DNA of 64,000 nt from Bacillota bacterium (lineage in GTDB: Bacteria; Bacillota; Sulfobacillia; RBS10-35; Bu92). The notes beneath the pieces were generated by a model. It searched no databases. It had not been told where the DNA came from and worked only from the letters and a program-made list of their open reading frames with translations. Below, piece by piece: positions 1-7,909 of this stretch. The translations under genes and the position numbers were made by a program. The DNA lies in NCBI GenBank assembly GCA_014896375.1, contig JADBKN010000004.1:1-64000 (forward strand). Direction: 5' to 3'. Positions within the stretch are counted from its first letter, which is position 1; the number at the start of each line of letters is the position of its first letter.

Positions 1-296
1 TGGAACACCTGGCGGACGCCGAGGCCTTCTACCGCGTGCGCCTCGAGGCCCCGGGACCCGGTCTGCGGCGGCACTGGAAGGAGGCGGCCGCCCCCGGCGC
101 CCCGTGGCGGGAGCGGCTGGAGCGCTCCCGGCAGGCGCTGGTGCAGCGCCTCCGCAGCCTCACGCCGGCGGAGCGCGCGCGGCTGGCCGTGCACGAGCCC
201 CACGCGGAGGCGTGGACGGCGCGCAAGGTGCTGTACCGGGCGGCGTGGCACGAGCGGCACCACACGCGGCAGATCGAGCGCTGGCTCACCGAGTGA
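1..296 (+). CDS. DinB-like protein, 3' part only
   Basis: The reading frame is open from the first bases of the window and ends at TGA 294-296, so only the C-terminal ~97 residues are present. The ending, with RAAWHERHHTRQIERWL, matches the last metal-ligand helix of the DinB/DUF664 four-helix-bundle superfamily (thiol-dependent transferases and hydrolases), whose third ligand is a His in an HxxHxxQI-like helix. The track's GTG at 36 is internal, because the preceding codons (EHLADAEAFYR) also read as DinB-like helix. Family assignment rests on this short motif only. Confidence 0.6.
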   Translation, partial: EHLADAEAFYRVRLEAPGPGLRRHWKEAAAPGAPWRERLERSRQALVQRLRSLTPAERARLAVHEPHAEAWTARKVLYRAAWHERHHTRQIERWLTE

Positions 297-394
297 CTCG
301 GCATGTCGGTGGTCCGTCGGCCGTCGGGCGCCTGGCCGTCGACCGGCCCGGCGCGACCCGGACTGCGCCCGCGGGCGGGGGAAGGGGTGGTCAG

Positions 395-1108
395 ATGGCC
401 ACGGGCGCCTGGTGGGTAGAGACCGCAGTCGTACTCTATCTCACGCTCGTCGAGCCGTTCTACGGCAAGCGGGAGTACCTTCGGTTGGTCAATAGGATGG
501 CGGTCGATCCCGCCGCTCGTGCTCGCTTCTATTGGAGGATCGTGCTGCTGGAATGGTTCCTCGTGGCCCTCGTGAGCATCTCCCTTCGGTTGCGCCGGGA
601 ACCGTTCTTCCGGCTCGATCTCACGCTCCCGCGTTCTGCTGCCGGGGCGGGGCTGGTGGTCGGGATTTGCGCGGGGCTGGTGCTGTCCATCGGCCTTTCG
701 GCCTTGTCGCCGAACCTCCGCGGAAGGTTTCGACGCCAATTAGAACCCGTCCAGGTCCTGCTTCCCGTCACGCGTCCCGAACGGTACGGGTACGTCGCCG
801 TCGCGCTGACGGCCGGTTTCTGTGAGGAAGTGTTATTCCGGGGTCTGTTCATGACGTACCTGTCGTCACTCGGCCCGTGGCTGGTCATGCCGTCGATCGT
901 CGCCATCTCGGCGGCTGCATTCGGGTTCGCCCATCTCTACCAGGGATGGAAGGGTGTGCTCGGGACCGGGGTGCTGGGGGTCGTACTGGCCCTTGTCTAC
1001 GTCTACACGGGTTCTCTCTTGTGGCCGATCCTGGTCCATGCCTTGCTGGATCTCCGCGTGCTGGCTCTGCTCCCGCCACCGCCGAGCCGCCACGAGGTAC
1101 ACGCGTGA
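395..1108 (+). CDS. CPBP family intramembrane metalloprotease
   Basis: A 237-residue polytopic membrane protein of the CPBP (CAAX protease and bacteriocin-processing, Abi) family. All three signature motifs are present near the C-terminus: EEVLFRG (EExxxR), FGFAHLYQG (FxxxH) and HALLDL (HxxxD). Known members are intramembrane glutamate proteases, but the substrate cannot be read from sequence. ATG 395 is chosen because GGGAAGGGG lies just upstream and the first hydrophobic segment starts directly after it. The longer ORF in the track runs back into the DinB-like gene. It stands in an accessory patch that has a second CPBP gene at 2.7-3.6 kb. Confidence 0.85.
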   Translation: MATGAWWVETAVVLYLTLVEPFYGKREYLRLVNRMAVDPAARARFYWRIVLLEWFLVALVSISLRLRREPFFRLDLTLPRSAAGAGLVVGICAGLVLSIGLSALSPNLRGRFRRQLEPVQVLLPVTRPERYGYVAVALTAGFCEEVLFRGLFMTYLSSLGPWLVMPSIVAISAAAFGFAHLYQGWKGVLGTGVLGVVLALVYVYTGSLLWPILVHALLDLRVLALLPPPPSRHEVHA

Positions 1109-1164
1109 AGCCATGGCTCGGCCCAGCGGCGATATCAACACGGGCGTCACGCGGGCCACGCCAT

Positions 1165-1610
1165 CACCGTGGACGCCGATGCCGCGACGGTGCGGAGAGC
1201 ACTGCTGACCTGCGATCTCTTCGCGTCGCGTCTCGCCCGGGCGCTCTTCGCCCGCCGGTTCCTGCCCTGCGGCGTCGCCCGCCCGCGAGGAGCACCCCGC
1301 GCTGTCGCCGCGGCAGGGGCGAGAAGGGGTTCATCCTATTGGCCGAAGGCCCCGGATGGGAACCAGTGCTGGGCCAGACCGGCCGGTCGTTGCACCTGGG
1401 TCCCCGGTCCCGGGCGCGGTGGCGGATGGTGGCGGATTCGTGGCCTTCGCGGAGCGCGGCTGCGCGAAGGCCGTCCCAGCCGTCGGGCCCCGCTGCAAGG
1501 GTTACGGCCGGACGGCGGTCGTGACGGCGACGCGGGTCCGCTGCACCGACGCGCACGCCCGGCTCCGCCTCCGGCTGTTGCTGGCGCGGCCCGCCTCAGT
1601 CCCGCGCGGA
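1165..1610 (+). pseudogene. Degraded SRPBCC/DUF2867-like gene, frameshifted
   Basis: One protein-like thread moves through three frames. Frame 2 gives HAITVDADAATVRRALLTCD and then LFASRLARAL (about 1160-1260). Frame 1 gives GFILLAEGPGWEPVLGQTGR (about 1330-1390). Frame 3 gives GFVAFAERGCAKAV and then TAVVTATRVRCTDAHARLRL (about 1435-1580). The order of these pieces resembles small SRPBCC-type proteins of the form 'DADxxTVWxAL... WEPVLGxxGRFW... FxAFAEPGxAK... TETRVxCTD'. At least two indels separate the pieces. The family name is from memory of that motif order and is tentative; the multi-frame decay is what the sequence shows. Confidence 0.55.
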
Positions 1611-2345
1611 CATGAAGGCGCCGATGCGGCGCACCACCTCGTCAGGGCGTTCGACCTGGAGGAAGTGCCCGGCGTCCGGGAGATGCACGACCCGGGCATG
1701 GGGCAGGTCGCGCAAGAGGCGCTCGCCGTAGGGGCGCCACGGGAAGATGTAGAGGTCCCGCAGCCCCCACAGCAGCAAGGTGGGGTGTCGCAGCCGGCAC
1801 AGACCCGCTGCTACGTCGGCCAGGGCATGCGACCAGGCGGCCACGGTCCGCGCCACCGCGCGCCGCCTCTCCCGGCGCGTGTATACCGCCTCGTACTCGC
1901 GGATCAGCACCTCGTCCGTCAACCGGAAGAGGGCGCGCATCTGCCAGCGGAAGAGGGGCCTGGTCATCGCCAGCGCGAAGATCGCCGGTACCAGCCCGGG
2001 GACCTTCAGCAGCAGCCCCCAGGGCGACGCGTCGGGGTGGACGCCGGTGTTCATGATCACCAGCCGCGCCACGCGCTCGGGGCGGCGGACCGCCCAGTGG
2101 AGGCCGACCGGGCCGCCCACGTCGTGCACCACCAGCGTCACGGGTTCCTCCACCCCGTCCAGCACCTCGGCGTCCAGCCAGCGAAACCACCCGTCCGGGC
2201 CGCGGGGCACCTCCGGCTGGGGAGACGCGAGGCAAGGCAGGTCGGGTGCGATCACCCGGCCGTACCGCGCGAGGGGTCCCGCCACGTGCCGCCAGATGCT
2301 GGACGTGACGGGGATGCCATGCAAGAGGACGAGAGGACCGGGCAC
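1596..2345 (-). CDS. Alpha/beta hydrolase (haloalkane dehalogenase-like fold)
   Basis: A 249-residue alpha/beta hydrolase. Visible landmarks are the oxyanion-hole turn LVLLHGIP, a nucleophile elbow HDVGGP with Asp in the nucleophile position (as in haloalkane dehalogenases and some esterase relatives), a cap region, and a terminal histidine in LPDAGHFLQVERPDEV. The long track ORF continues upstream into arginine-rich shadow. GTG 2345 is preferred because GGGAGGGG precedes it by about five bases. With that start the protein begins directly at the strand before HGIP, so it is slightly short at the N-terminus. The substrate is unknown. Confidence 0.75.
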   Translation of the reverse strand: MPGPLVLLHGIPVTSSIWRHVAGPLARYGRVIAPDLPCLASPQPEVPRGPDGWFRWLDAEVLDGVEEPVTLVVHDVGGPVGLHWAVRRPERVARLVIMNTGVHPDASPWGLLLKVPGLVPAIFALAMTRPLFRWQMRALFRLTDEVLIREYEAVYTRRERRRAVARTVAAWSHALADVAAGLCRLRHPTLLLWGLRDLYIFPWRPYGERLLRDLPHARVVHLPDAGHFLQVERPDEVVRRIGAFMSARD

Positions 2346-2689
2346 GGACGCCCCTCCCTTGGCTCTCCGGATCCGGCCGCGCGGCTCCGCTGCGTGGCGG
2401 ACGGACGTGGAAGGCCGGACCCTGCGCCCGGGTCGCGCGGGCGGAGCGCCCCTGGCGCCGCACCGGCACGGGACCCTTCGCCGCGGAGTCCGCCAGTCCT
2501 CCCAGTCGCAGGGTCGCTCGCGGTGCGCGGGCTCCTCATGCTGGGGTGGCCAGCCGGTAGGCGCCGTGGCCCGCCCCTTCGCGGCGAGAGTTTCACGCGC
2601 TGCCGGACCGGTCCTGCCGCACGGGGCCGCGCTTAGCCTGGCCCCCGGGGCCCTGCCACGCCCCGGCGGCGGGCGATGTGGCCCGTGGC
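2346..2689. other. Intergenic stretch, no gene seen
   Basis: About 340 bases between the hydrolase and the next minus-strand gene. All ORFs here are arginine/proline-rich shadows without a ribosome site or a recognisable motif. No repeat or strong hairpin stands out. Confidence 0.5.
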
Positions 2690-3604
2690 TCAACGGTACC
2701 CTGTCAAGCCCGCCTGGTCTGTCCGCCGCGGCGGGTCCAGCCCGCGCAGGACCCAGAGCGCGGGGATCAGCCAGAGCAGCAGGCCCACTACACCCGTGGC
2801 TCCGCCGCGCAGCGGATCGGCGTCGGGGAACAGCATCCGCCACACGCCGTAGCCCTGGGCGTTGATCACGCCGTGGGCGAACGAGGCCAGCCATGTGCTG
2901 CCGTAACGCAGCCGGAGCCCGCCGATGAAGATGCCCAGCACGGTGCAGAAGAGCGTCATCATGGCGATGCCGGCCACGGGGTGACCGGGGTAGTTGAAGC
3001 CGGCCCAGACCACAGGTGCATGCCACAGCCCCCAGATGGCGCCGTGCAGGACCAGCGCGGGCAGCGTACCCAGAGGCAGCAGCTTCGGCAGCAGGAAGCC
3101 CCGCCAGCCAAGCTCCTCACCGAAGGCGAAGACGGAGTTGACCAGGGGCGCAAAGGTCAGCGAGGAGACAGCCACAACGGCCAGGAGGACGGGCGCTGCC
3201 GGGGCACGGGCCGCCGAGCCCGGGACGAGGCGCTCCACCTGGGCGAGGAACACGCTGAGGCCCCAGTCCGGCTTCCCCAGCCCCAGCGCCCACGTCAAGC
3301 CGTACGCCGCGACGAAGACCGCCGGCACCACCAGGTACGTCGCCGCGTAGGCGCGCCAGGGTCCCAGGTTCCAGCCCGCCGCCCGCAGGCCGTCCCGCGT
3401 GACGAACCGGCCGACCGCCCATGCGCCGAGGGCCGGCGTGAACATGACGGCGGCGAGCTCCCATTGGGCCAGCAGCGGGGGGATGCCGGCGAACGAGACC
3501 CCGCGCCCGAGGATCAGGTAGACCTCCACCGCCCAGGCCAGCCCGAAGCTGATGGCCAAATACCAGCCGATAGCGGACCAATGCACGTCGCGCACCCGCG
3601 TCAT
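2690..3604 (-). CDS. CPBP family intramembrane metalloprotease
   Basis: A 304-residue multi-pass protein of the CPBP/Abi family. It carries EELGWRGFL (EExxxR), HGAIWGLWHAPVVW (the His motif) and HGVINAQGY (the third metal-ligand motif). The ATG at 3604 is chosen over the upstream ATG of the track (3667) because GGAGGAGG lies just before it and the residues upstream are highly charged. An orphan palindrome (3835-3854) lies about 230 bases upstream and could be part of its control region. Substrate unknown. Confidence 0.85.
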   Translation of the reverse strand: MTRVRDVHWSAIGWYLAISFGLAWAVEVYLILGRGVSFAGIPPLLAQWELAAVMFTPALGAWAVGRFVTRDGLRAAGWNLGPWRAYAATYLVVPAVFVAAYGLTWALGLGKPDWGLSVFLAQVERLVPGSAARAPAAPVLLAVVAVSSLTFAPLVNSVFAFGEELGWRGFLLPKLLPLGTLPALVLHGAIWGLWHAPVVWAGFNYPGHPVAGIAMMTLFCTVLGIFIGGLRLRYGSTWLASFAHGVINAQGYGVWRMLFPDADPLRGGATGVVGLLLWLIPALWVLRGLDPPRRTDQAGLTGYR

Positions 3605-3834
3605 GCCGTCCTCCTCCTCTTCCGGAAGGGACCTGCGCGCCCGGGCTTGCTGCTCGCGCTGTCTCACCGCGCATCCCGCCTTGCCTGCAGCTCGGGCCAG
3701 ACCCAGCAGGAGTTTGCCGTGCTGCCCACAACCTGAGGTCGCCCACGGCGTCCCTTCTATCCCGGTCTCGGCGCCAGGTCACGCGCCGGACGCTGCCTGC
3801 ACAGCCTTGACGCCCTACCACATAGGGCACCGTA

Positions 3835-3854
3835 ATTTAGATGTGCGTCTAAAT
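3835..3854. promoter_or_regulatory. Palindromic operator-like site ATTTAGA-N6-TCTAAAT
   Basis: Two 7-base arms are exact reverse complements around a TGTGCG centre. This form resembles operators of ArsR/SmtB-type repressors, but no regulator gene of that family lies next to it. It could serve the minus-strand CPBP gene or be left over from a lost regulator. Confidence 0.45.
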
Positions 3855-3933
3855 ATCTAACTCCTGGGCGCGTTCCCGTCAAGCTCTGTCGGAGGAGCAC
3901 GGTCGCAGCACCATATGCTCGGACGCAAACTAG

Positions 3934-3959
3934 AAGCCCCGCAAATCCTTGCGGGGCTT
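3934..3959 (-). terminator. Rho-independent terminator of tRNA-Pro
   Basis: AAGCCCCGCAA and TTGCGGGGCTT form an 11-bp perfect stem with the loop ATCC (on the minus strand GGAT). It sits about ten bases past the CCA end of the tRNA. The minus-strand tail (CTAGTTTG) has only a short T run. Confidence 0.75.
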
Positions 3960-3968
3960 GAAGAATCC

Positions 3969-4045
3969 TGGTCGGGCTGGCCGGATTTGAACCGGCGACC
4001 TCTTGAACCCCATTCAAGCGCGCTACCAAGCTGCGCCACAGCCCG
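3969..4045 (-). tRNA. tRNA-Pro (anticodon GGG)
   Basis: A 77-nt cloverleaf on the minus strand. The acceptor arms CGGGCTG/CAGCCCG pair perfectly with discriminator A and an encoded CCA. The anticodon stem CTTGA/TCAAG closes the 7-base loop ATGGGGT, giving anticodon GGG. The T arm contains GGTTCAAATCC. A terminator follows. Confidence 0.95.
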
Positions 4046-4251
4046 AAACTTCGATCCACGCGCCATCGTACCACGCGAGGCGGACGGCGGCAACGCAGGG
4101 CCGCGCTTCACGTGAGCGCCCGATGCTGTGTCGAGAGGAATTCGCATCCATCTTTGCCGCGCAGAAGGGATTTCACATTTCTGCAGCGCATATAGAAGCC
4201 AGCACAAGGAAAGGCCCGAACCGGGCTTTCCCAATCAGAGGGGGTACTTGT
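4046..4251 (+). promoter_or_regulatory. Leader of the oligopeptide transporter operon
   Basis: This ~200-base leader carries a hairpin directly before the ribosome site: GGAAAGGCCCG-AAC-CGGGCTTTCC with one bulged base (about 4208-4231). AGAGGGGG then precedes the TTG start. An AT-rich element (CATATAGA, about 4188) may belong to the promoter, but no convincing -35/-10 pair was found. No T-box or known riboswitch core was recognised. Confidence 0.4.
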
Positions 4252-5901
4252 TTGCGTCCGATTCGTCGTAGGTGGATCGGTTGGCTGGCCGCGTGCCTGG
4301 CTGCCGGCCTCGTGTTTTCCGCGTGCGGACAGGGCAGTCAGGGCGCGTCCGGGGGCAGCGAGGGCGGCAGCGAGACGGCCGGCTCCACACCGCACATCAT
4401 CGTCGACAACATCTCCACGGAGCCGCCGACGCTCGACCCGGCCACGATGACCGACCTCACCAGCTTCGAGGTCGTCAACGCCGCGTTTGAGGGGCTCATG
4501 CGCATCGGCCCCAAGGGCATCGAGCCGGGCATGGCCGATTCGTACACTCAGGACAGCGACACCGAGTACACGTTCCACATCCGCGAGGGCGCCAAGTGGA
4601 GCAACGGCGACCCGGTCACCGCGTACGACTTCGAGTACGCGTGGAAGCGGGCACTCGACCCGAAGACCGCGTCCGACTACGCCTACCAGCTCTACTACCT
4701 GAAGAACGGCGAGAAGTTCAACGCCGGCCAGGCCACGGCGGATGAGGTCGGCGTCAAGGCGGTGGACGAGCACACCCTGAAGGTGACCCTGGAGACGCCG
4801 ACACCGTACTTCCTCGGCCTCACCGCCTTCCCGACCCTCATGCCAGTCGACAAGAACGTCGTCGAGAAGAACGACAAGTGGTACACCGAGGCGAGCACGC
4901 TCGTCGGCAACGGGCCGTTCGTCGTCAAGGAGTGGGTGCACAACGACCACCTGCTCCTTGAGAAGAACCCGAATTACTGGGATGCCGCCAACGTGAAGAT
5001 CGACGGCATCAAGATGGTCATGGTCAACGACGGCAACACCGCCGAGACGATGTTCGCCAACGGCGACCTGGACGAGAACGGCACGCTGACGCCGGCCGAT
5101 ATGGCCCAGCTCCTCAAGGACGGTACGGCCAAGACCTCGCCGATCGTCAGCACGACCTTCTTCCGCTTCAACGTCAAGGTCAAGCCGCTCGACGACCCGC
5201 GCGTGCGCGAGGCGCTCACGCTGGCCATCGACCGCCAGTCCATCATCGACAACATCCTCAAGGCGGGGCAGAAGCCGGCGCTGGCGCTCGTGCCCTACGG
5301 CATCCCGGACCCGGTGTCGGGCAAGGACTTCCGCGTGGAGGGCGGCGACTACTTCAAGGACCACGATGTCGAGCGCGCCAAGCAACTCCTTGCGGAGGCC
5401 GGTTATCCGGACGGCAAGGGCTTCCCGAAGCTGACCTATCTCTATAACGAGAGCGACACGAACAAGGCGCTGGCCGAGGCGTACCAGCAGATGTGGAAGC
5501 AGAACCTCGGCATCGACGTGCAGCTGGCGAGCGAGGAGTGGAAGGTCTTCCTGCAGGACCAGAAGGCCCTCAACTACCAGATCTCGCGCGGCAACTGGGT
5601 GGGCGACTACCTCGACCCGATGACCTTCATCGACATGTTCGTGACGGGCAGCGGCAACAACCGCACGGGTTGGGGCGATCCGGAGTACGACCGCCTCGTC
5701 GCCGAAGCGAAGATGACCGCCGACCAGACGAAGCGCTTTGAGAACATGCACAAGGCCGAGGACATCCTGATGAAGAACTTCGTCATCGGCCCGATCTTCT
5801 TCGGCGTCTCCGTATACGAGGAGAACCCGAAGCTCAAGGGCGTCTTCCGCACAGCGCTGGGCACGGTCGACTACAAGTGGGCCTACTTCGAGGGTGAGTG
5901 A
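4252..5901 (+). CDS. oppA: Oligopeptide ABC transporter substrate-binding lipoprotein
   Basis: A 549-residue extracellular solute-binding protein (SBP family 5). An arginine-rich n-region and hydrophobic stretch end in VFSAC, a slightly unusual lipobox (Phe at -3), followed by a Gly/Ser linker. Family landmarks are EPPTLDPATMTD near the N-terminus, REGAKWSNGDPVTAYDFEYA, and a C-terminal lobe with DPRVREALTLAIDRQSI. The TTG at 4252 fits the AGAGGGGG site and gives a proper signal peptide; the longer ORF runs through the tRNA. It heads an operon with two permeases and an ATPase. It most resembles peptide binders; the ligand is inferred. Confidence 0.9.
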   Translation: MRPIRRRWIGWLAACLAAGLVFSACGQGSQGASGGSEGGSETAGSTPHIIVDNISTEPPTLDPATMTDLTSFEVVNAAFEGLMRIGPKGIEPGMADSYTQDSDTEYTFHIREGAKWSNGDPVTAYDFEYAWKRALDPKTASDYAYQLYYLKNGEKFNAGQATADEVGVKAVDEHTLKVTLETPTPYFLGLTAFPTLMPVDKNVVEKNDKWYTEASTLVGNGPFVVKEWVHNDHLLLEKNPNYWDAANVKIDGIKMVMVNDGNTAETMFANGDLDENGTLTPADMAQLLKDGTAKTSPIVSTTFFRFNVKVKPLDDPRVREALTLAIDRQSIIDNILKAGQKPALALVPYGIPDPVSGKDFRVEGGDYFKDHDVERAKQLLAEAGYPDGKGFPKLTYLYNESDTNKALAEAYQQMWKQNLGIDVQLASEEWKVFLQDQKALNYQISRGNWVGDYLDPMTFIDMFVTGSGNNRTGWGDPEYDRLVAEAKMTADQTKRFENMHKAEDILMKNFVIGPIFFGVSVYEENPKLKGVFRTALGTVDYKWAYFEGE

Positions 5902-5933
5902 CGGCCAGCCGCCGAGCACCGCGGCGGCCCGCG

Positions 5934-5964
5934 CGGAGGGTACGCGCCTGGCGCGTACCCTCCG
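5934..5964 (+). terminator. Strong hairpin between SBP and permease genes
   Basis: A perfect 14-bp stem (CGGAGGGTACGCGC and its complement) with a 3-base loop CTG lies 30 bases after the SBP stop. There is no T run. Such hairpins between a binding-protein gene and its permeases usually stabilise the upstream message or terminate part of the transcripts, giving excess binding protein. Confidence 0.6.
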
Positions 5965-6030
5965 TCGTGCGCGGGCGGCGAGTCCCCCGATCACGGCGGC
6001 CGCCGCGCGCTGAGGGAAGGAGGGCATGGT

Positions 6031-6963
6031 GTGGCGCGCTACATCACCGGTCGGCTCGTGTCGTCGCTTTTGACGCTGTGGGTCATCGTCACCCTGACGT
6101 TCGTGCTCATGCACGCCGTGCCTGGCGGCCCGTTCGACACCGAGAAGGCGCTGCCGCAGGCCATTCTCGACAACCTGAACAAGCGCTACCACCTCGACTG
6201 GCCTCTTTGGAGGCAATATCTCTACTACCTCTGGAACCTGGCGCATTTTGACTTCGGCCCCTCCTTCAAGCACATCGGGCAGAGCGTGAACGAGATCATC
6301 GCCCAGGGCTTCCGCGTCTCGGCCACCCTCGGCGGCATGGCGATCGCCGTCGCCCTCATCGGAGGCGTGCTCGCGGGGGTCGTCGCCGCCTTGCGCCAGG
6401 GAGGCTGGGTCGACCACGTCGTCATGACGTTCGCCAGCGTGGGTCTGGCGGTGCCGAGCTTCGTCGTGGCCACGGTGCTCGTGTACCTCTTGGCGTACCA
6501 CCTCAAGGTGCTGCCGGCGGGTCTCTGGGGTACGCCGGCGCAGGCCGTGATGCCCGTGATCTCGCTCTCCCTCGGGCCCATGGCCGTGATCGCGCGCTAT
6601 GTGCGCACGTCCATGGTGGAGGTGCTGCGCCAGGACTTCATCACCACGGCGCGCGCGAAGGGCCTGCCGCGCCGCACGATCACCTACGTGCATGCGCTGA
6701 AGAACGCGATCCTGCCGGTCATCACCTACATGGGGCCGTTGACGGCCGGCGTGCTCACAGGATCCTTCGTGATCGAGCAGATCTTCGCCATCCCGGGCAT
6801 GGGGCGGGAGTTCGTGCTCAGCATCACGGACCGCGACTACACGGCCATCATGGGGACGACGGTGTTCTACAGCGTGCTCTTGATCGTGGCGAACCTCCTC
6901 GTCGACCTCGTGTACGCCTGGGTGGATCCGCGCATCCGCGTGGCGAAGGGGGCGAGCGACTGA
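6031..6963 (+). CDS. oppB: Oligopeptide ABC transporter permease (OppB/DppB type)
   Basis: A 310-residue inner-membrane permease. The N-terminus (MARYITGRLVSSLLTLWVIV) and the HAVPGGPF loop are typical of OppB/DppB. The EAA coupling loop reads FITTARAKGLPRRTITYVHA and docks on the ATPase. Six transmembrane segments can be traced. GTG 6031 has GGAAGGAGG just upstream. Its TGA overlaps the ATG of the next permease (TGATG), indicating translational coupling. Confidence 0.9.
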   Translation: MARYITGRLVSSLLTLWVIVTLTFVLMHAVPGGPFDTEKALPQAILDNLNKRYHLDWPLWRQYLYYLWNLAHFDFGPSFKHIGQSVNEIIAQGFRVSATLGGMAIAVALIGGVLAGVVAALRQGGWVDHVVMTFASVGLAVPSFVVATVLVYLLAYHLKVLPAGLWGTPAQAVMPVISLSLGPMAVIARYVRTSMVEVLRQDFITTARAKGLPRRTITYVHALKNAILPVITYMGPLTAGVLTGSFVIEQIFAIPGMGREFVLSITDRDYTAIMGTTVFYSVLLIVANLLVDLVYAWVDPRIRVAKGASD

Positions 6964-7895
6964 TGGCCGAGCTCCTCCGCCACCTCAGCGCGCGGGATCT
7001 GGCACCCGCGCCGCGCGGCGGCGAAGCGTGGAACGTCATCGAGCAGCCGTCCCAGAGCTTCTGGTGGGACGCCTGGAGGCGGTTGCGCCAGAACCGGATG
7101 GCGATGGCCGGGCTGGTGACGATCGTGATCCTGGCGGCGGCCGCCGTGTTCGGCCCGGCGCTTTCGCCGTACACGTATGACTACCAACAGCTGGACCTGC
7201 ACGACCAGCCGCCGAGCGCAGCGCACTGGTTCGGCACCGACATGCTGGGGCGGGATCTCTTCACGCGCGTGCTCTTCGGCGCGCGCATCAGCCTGGCCGT
7301 CGGCATCCTCGCGAGCCTCGTGGCGCTCGGCATCGGCGTGATCTACGGGGCCGTGGCCGGCTTCTACGGCGGGCAGGTCGACAACGTGATGATGCGGATC
7401 GTCGACGTGATCTACGGCCTGCCGTTCCTGCTCTACGTGATCCTCCTCATGGTGGTCCTCGGCCCGGGCCTGCAGAACGTCTTCCTGGCCCTCGGCGCCG
7501 TGTACTGGACGGGCATGGCGCGCATCGTGCGCGCGGAGATCCTGAGCCTCAAGGAGCGGGAGTTCGTCATGGCCGCGCGCACGCTGGGGGTGCCGCCCCG
7601 CCGGCTGCTCCTGCGCCACCTGATCCCCAACGCGGTCGGCCCGATCATCGTCACGCTCACGCTGCTCGTGCCGGAGGCGATCTTCTCCGAGGCCTTCCTT
7701 TCGTACCTGGGGCTCGGCGTGCGGGCGCCCATCGCGTCCTGGGGCGTGCTGGTGGCGGACGGATACAAGGCGATCCGCGCCGCCCCGTGGGAAGTCATCT
7801 TCCCGGCTCTCTTCATCTCCATCACCATGCTTGCGTTCGGCTTCCTGGGCGACGGCCTGCGCGACGCCCTGGATCCGCGCATGCGCAACCGCTGA
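6963..7895 (+). CDS. oppC: Oligopeptide ABC transporter permease (OppC/DppC type)
   Basis: A 310-residue second permease, paired with OppB. The N-terminal cytosolic stretch leads to WRRLRQNRMAMAGLVTIVIL, the usual OppC start of TM1. The long outer loop contains HWFGTDMLGRDLFTR, a family hallmark, and the EAA loop contains FVMAARTLGVPPRRLLLRH. The start overlaps the oppB stop by one base, and oppD follows after 14 bases. Confidence 0.9.
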   Translation: MAELLRHLSARDLAPAPRGGEAWNVIEQPSQSFWWDAWRRLRQNRMAMAGLVTIVILAAAAVFGPALSPYTYDYQQLDLHDQPPSAAHWFGTDMLGRDLFTRVLFGARISLAVGILASLVALGIGVIYGAVAGFYGGQVDNVMMRIVDVIYGLPFLLYVILLMVVLGPGLQNVFLALGAVYWTGMARIVRAEILSLKEREFVMAARTLGVPPRRLLLRHLIPNAVGPIIVTLTLLVPEAIFSEAFLSYLGLGVRAPIASWGVLVADGYKAIRAAPWEVIFPALFISITMLAFGFLGDGLRDALDPRMRNR

Positions 7896-7909
7896 AAGGG
7901 GGCGGCGCC

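Larger units (their letters stand above)
3605..3968. other. Intergenic region with palindrome, hairpin and tRNA terminator
   Basis: No coding frame is convincing in these ~360 bases. They contain a short hairpin (GCCCTA-N5-TAGGGC, 3812-3828), the ATTTAGA/TCTAAAT palindrome and the tRNA-Pro terminator. Local AT content around 3830-3860 is far above the surroundings, as expected for a promoter/operator. Confidence 0.55.

Noticed and set aside
4046-4251. T-box or riboswitch before the peptide transporter
   Set aside because: No T-box sequence, specifier loop or known aptamer core; only a short hairpin next to the ribosome site.
4108-6693. 861-residue minus-strand ORF antisense to oppA and oppB
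   Set aside because: Val/Leu/Arg-rich shadow; the plus-strand genes have clear motifs.
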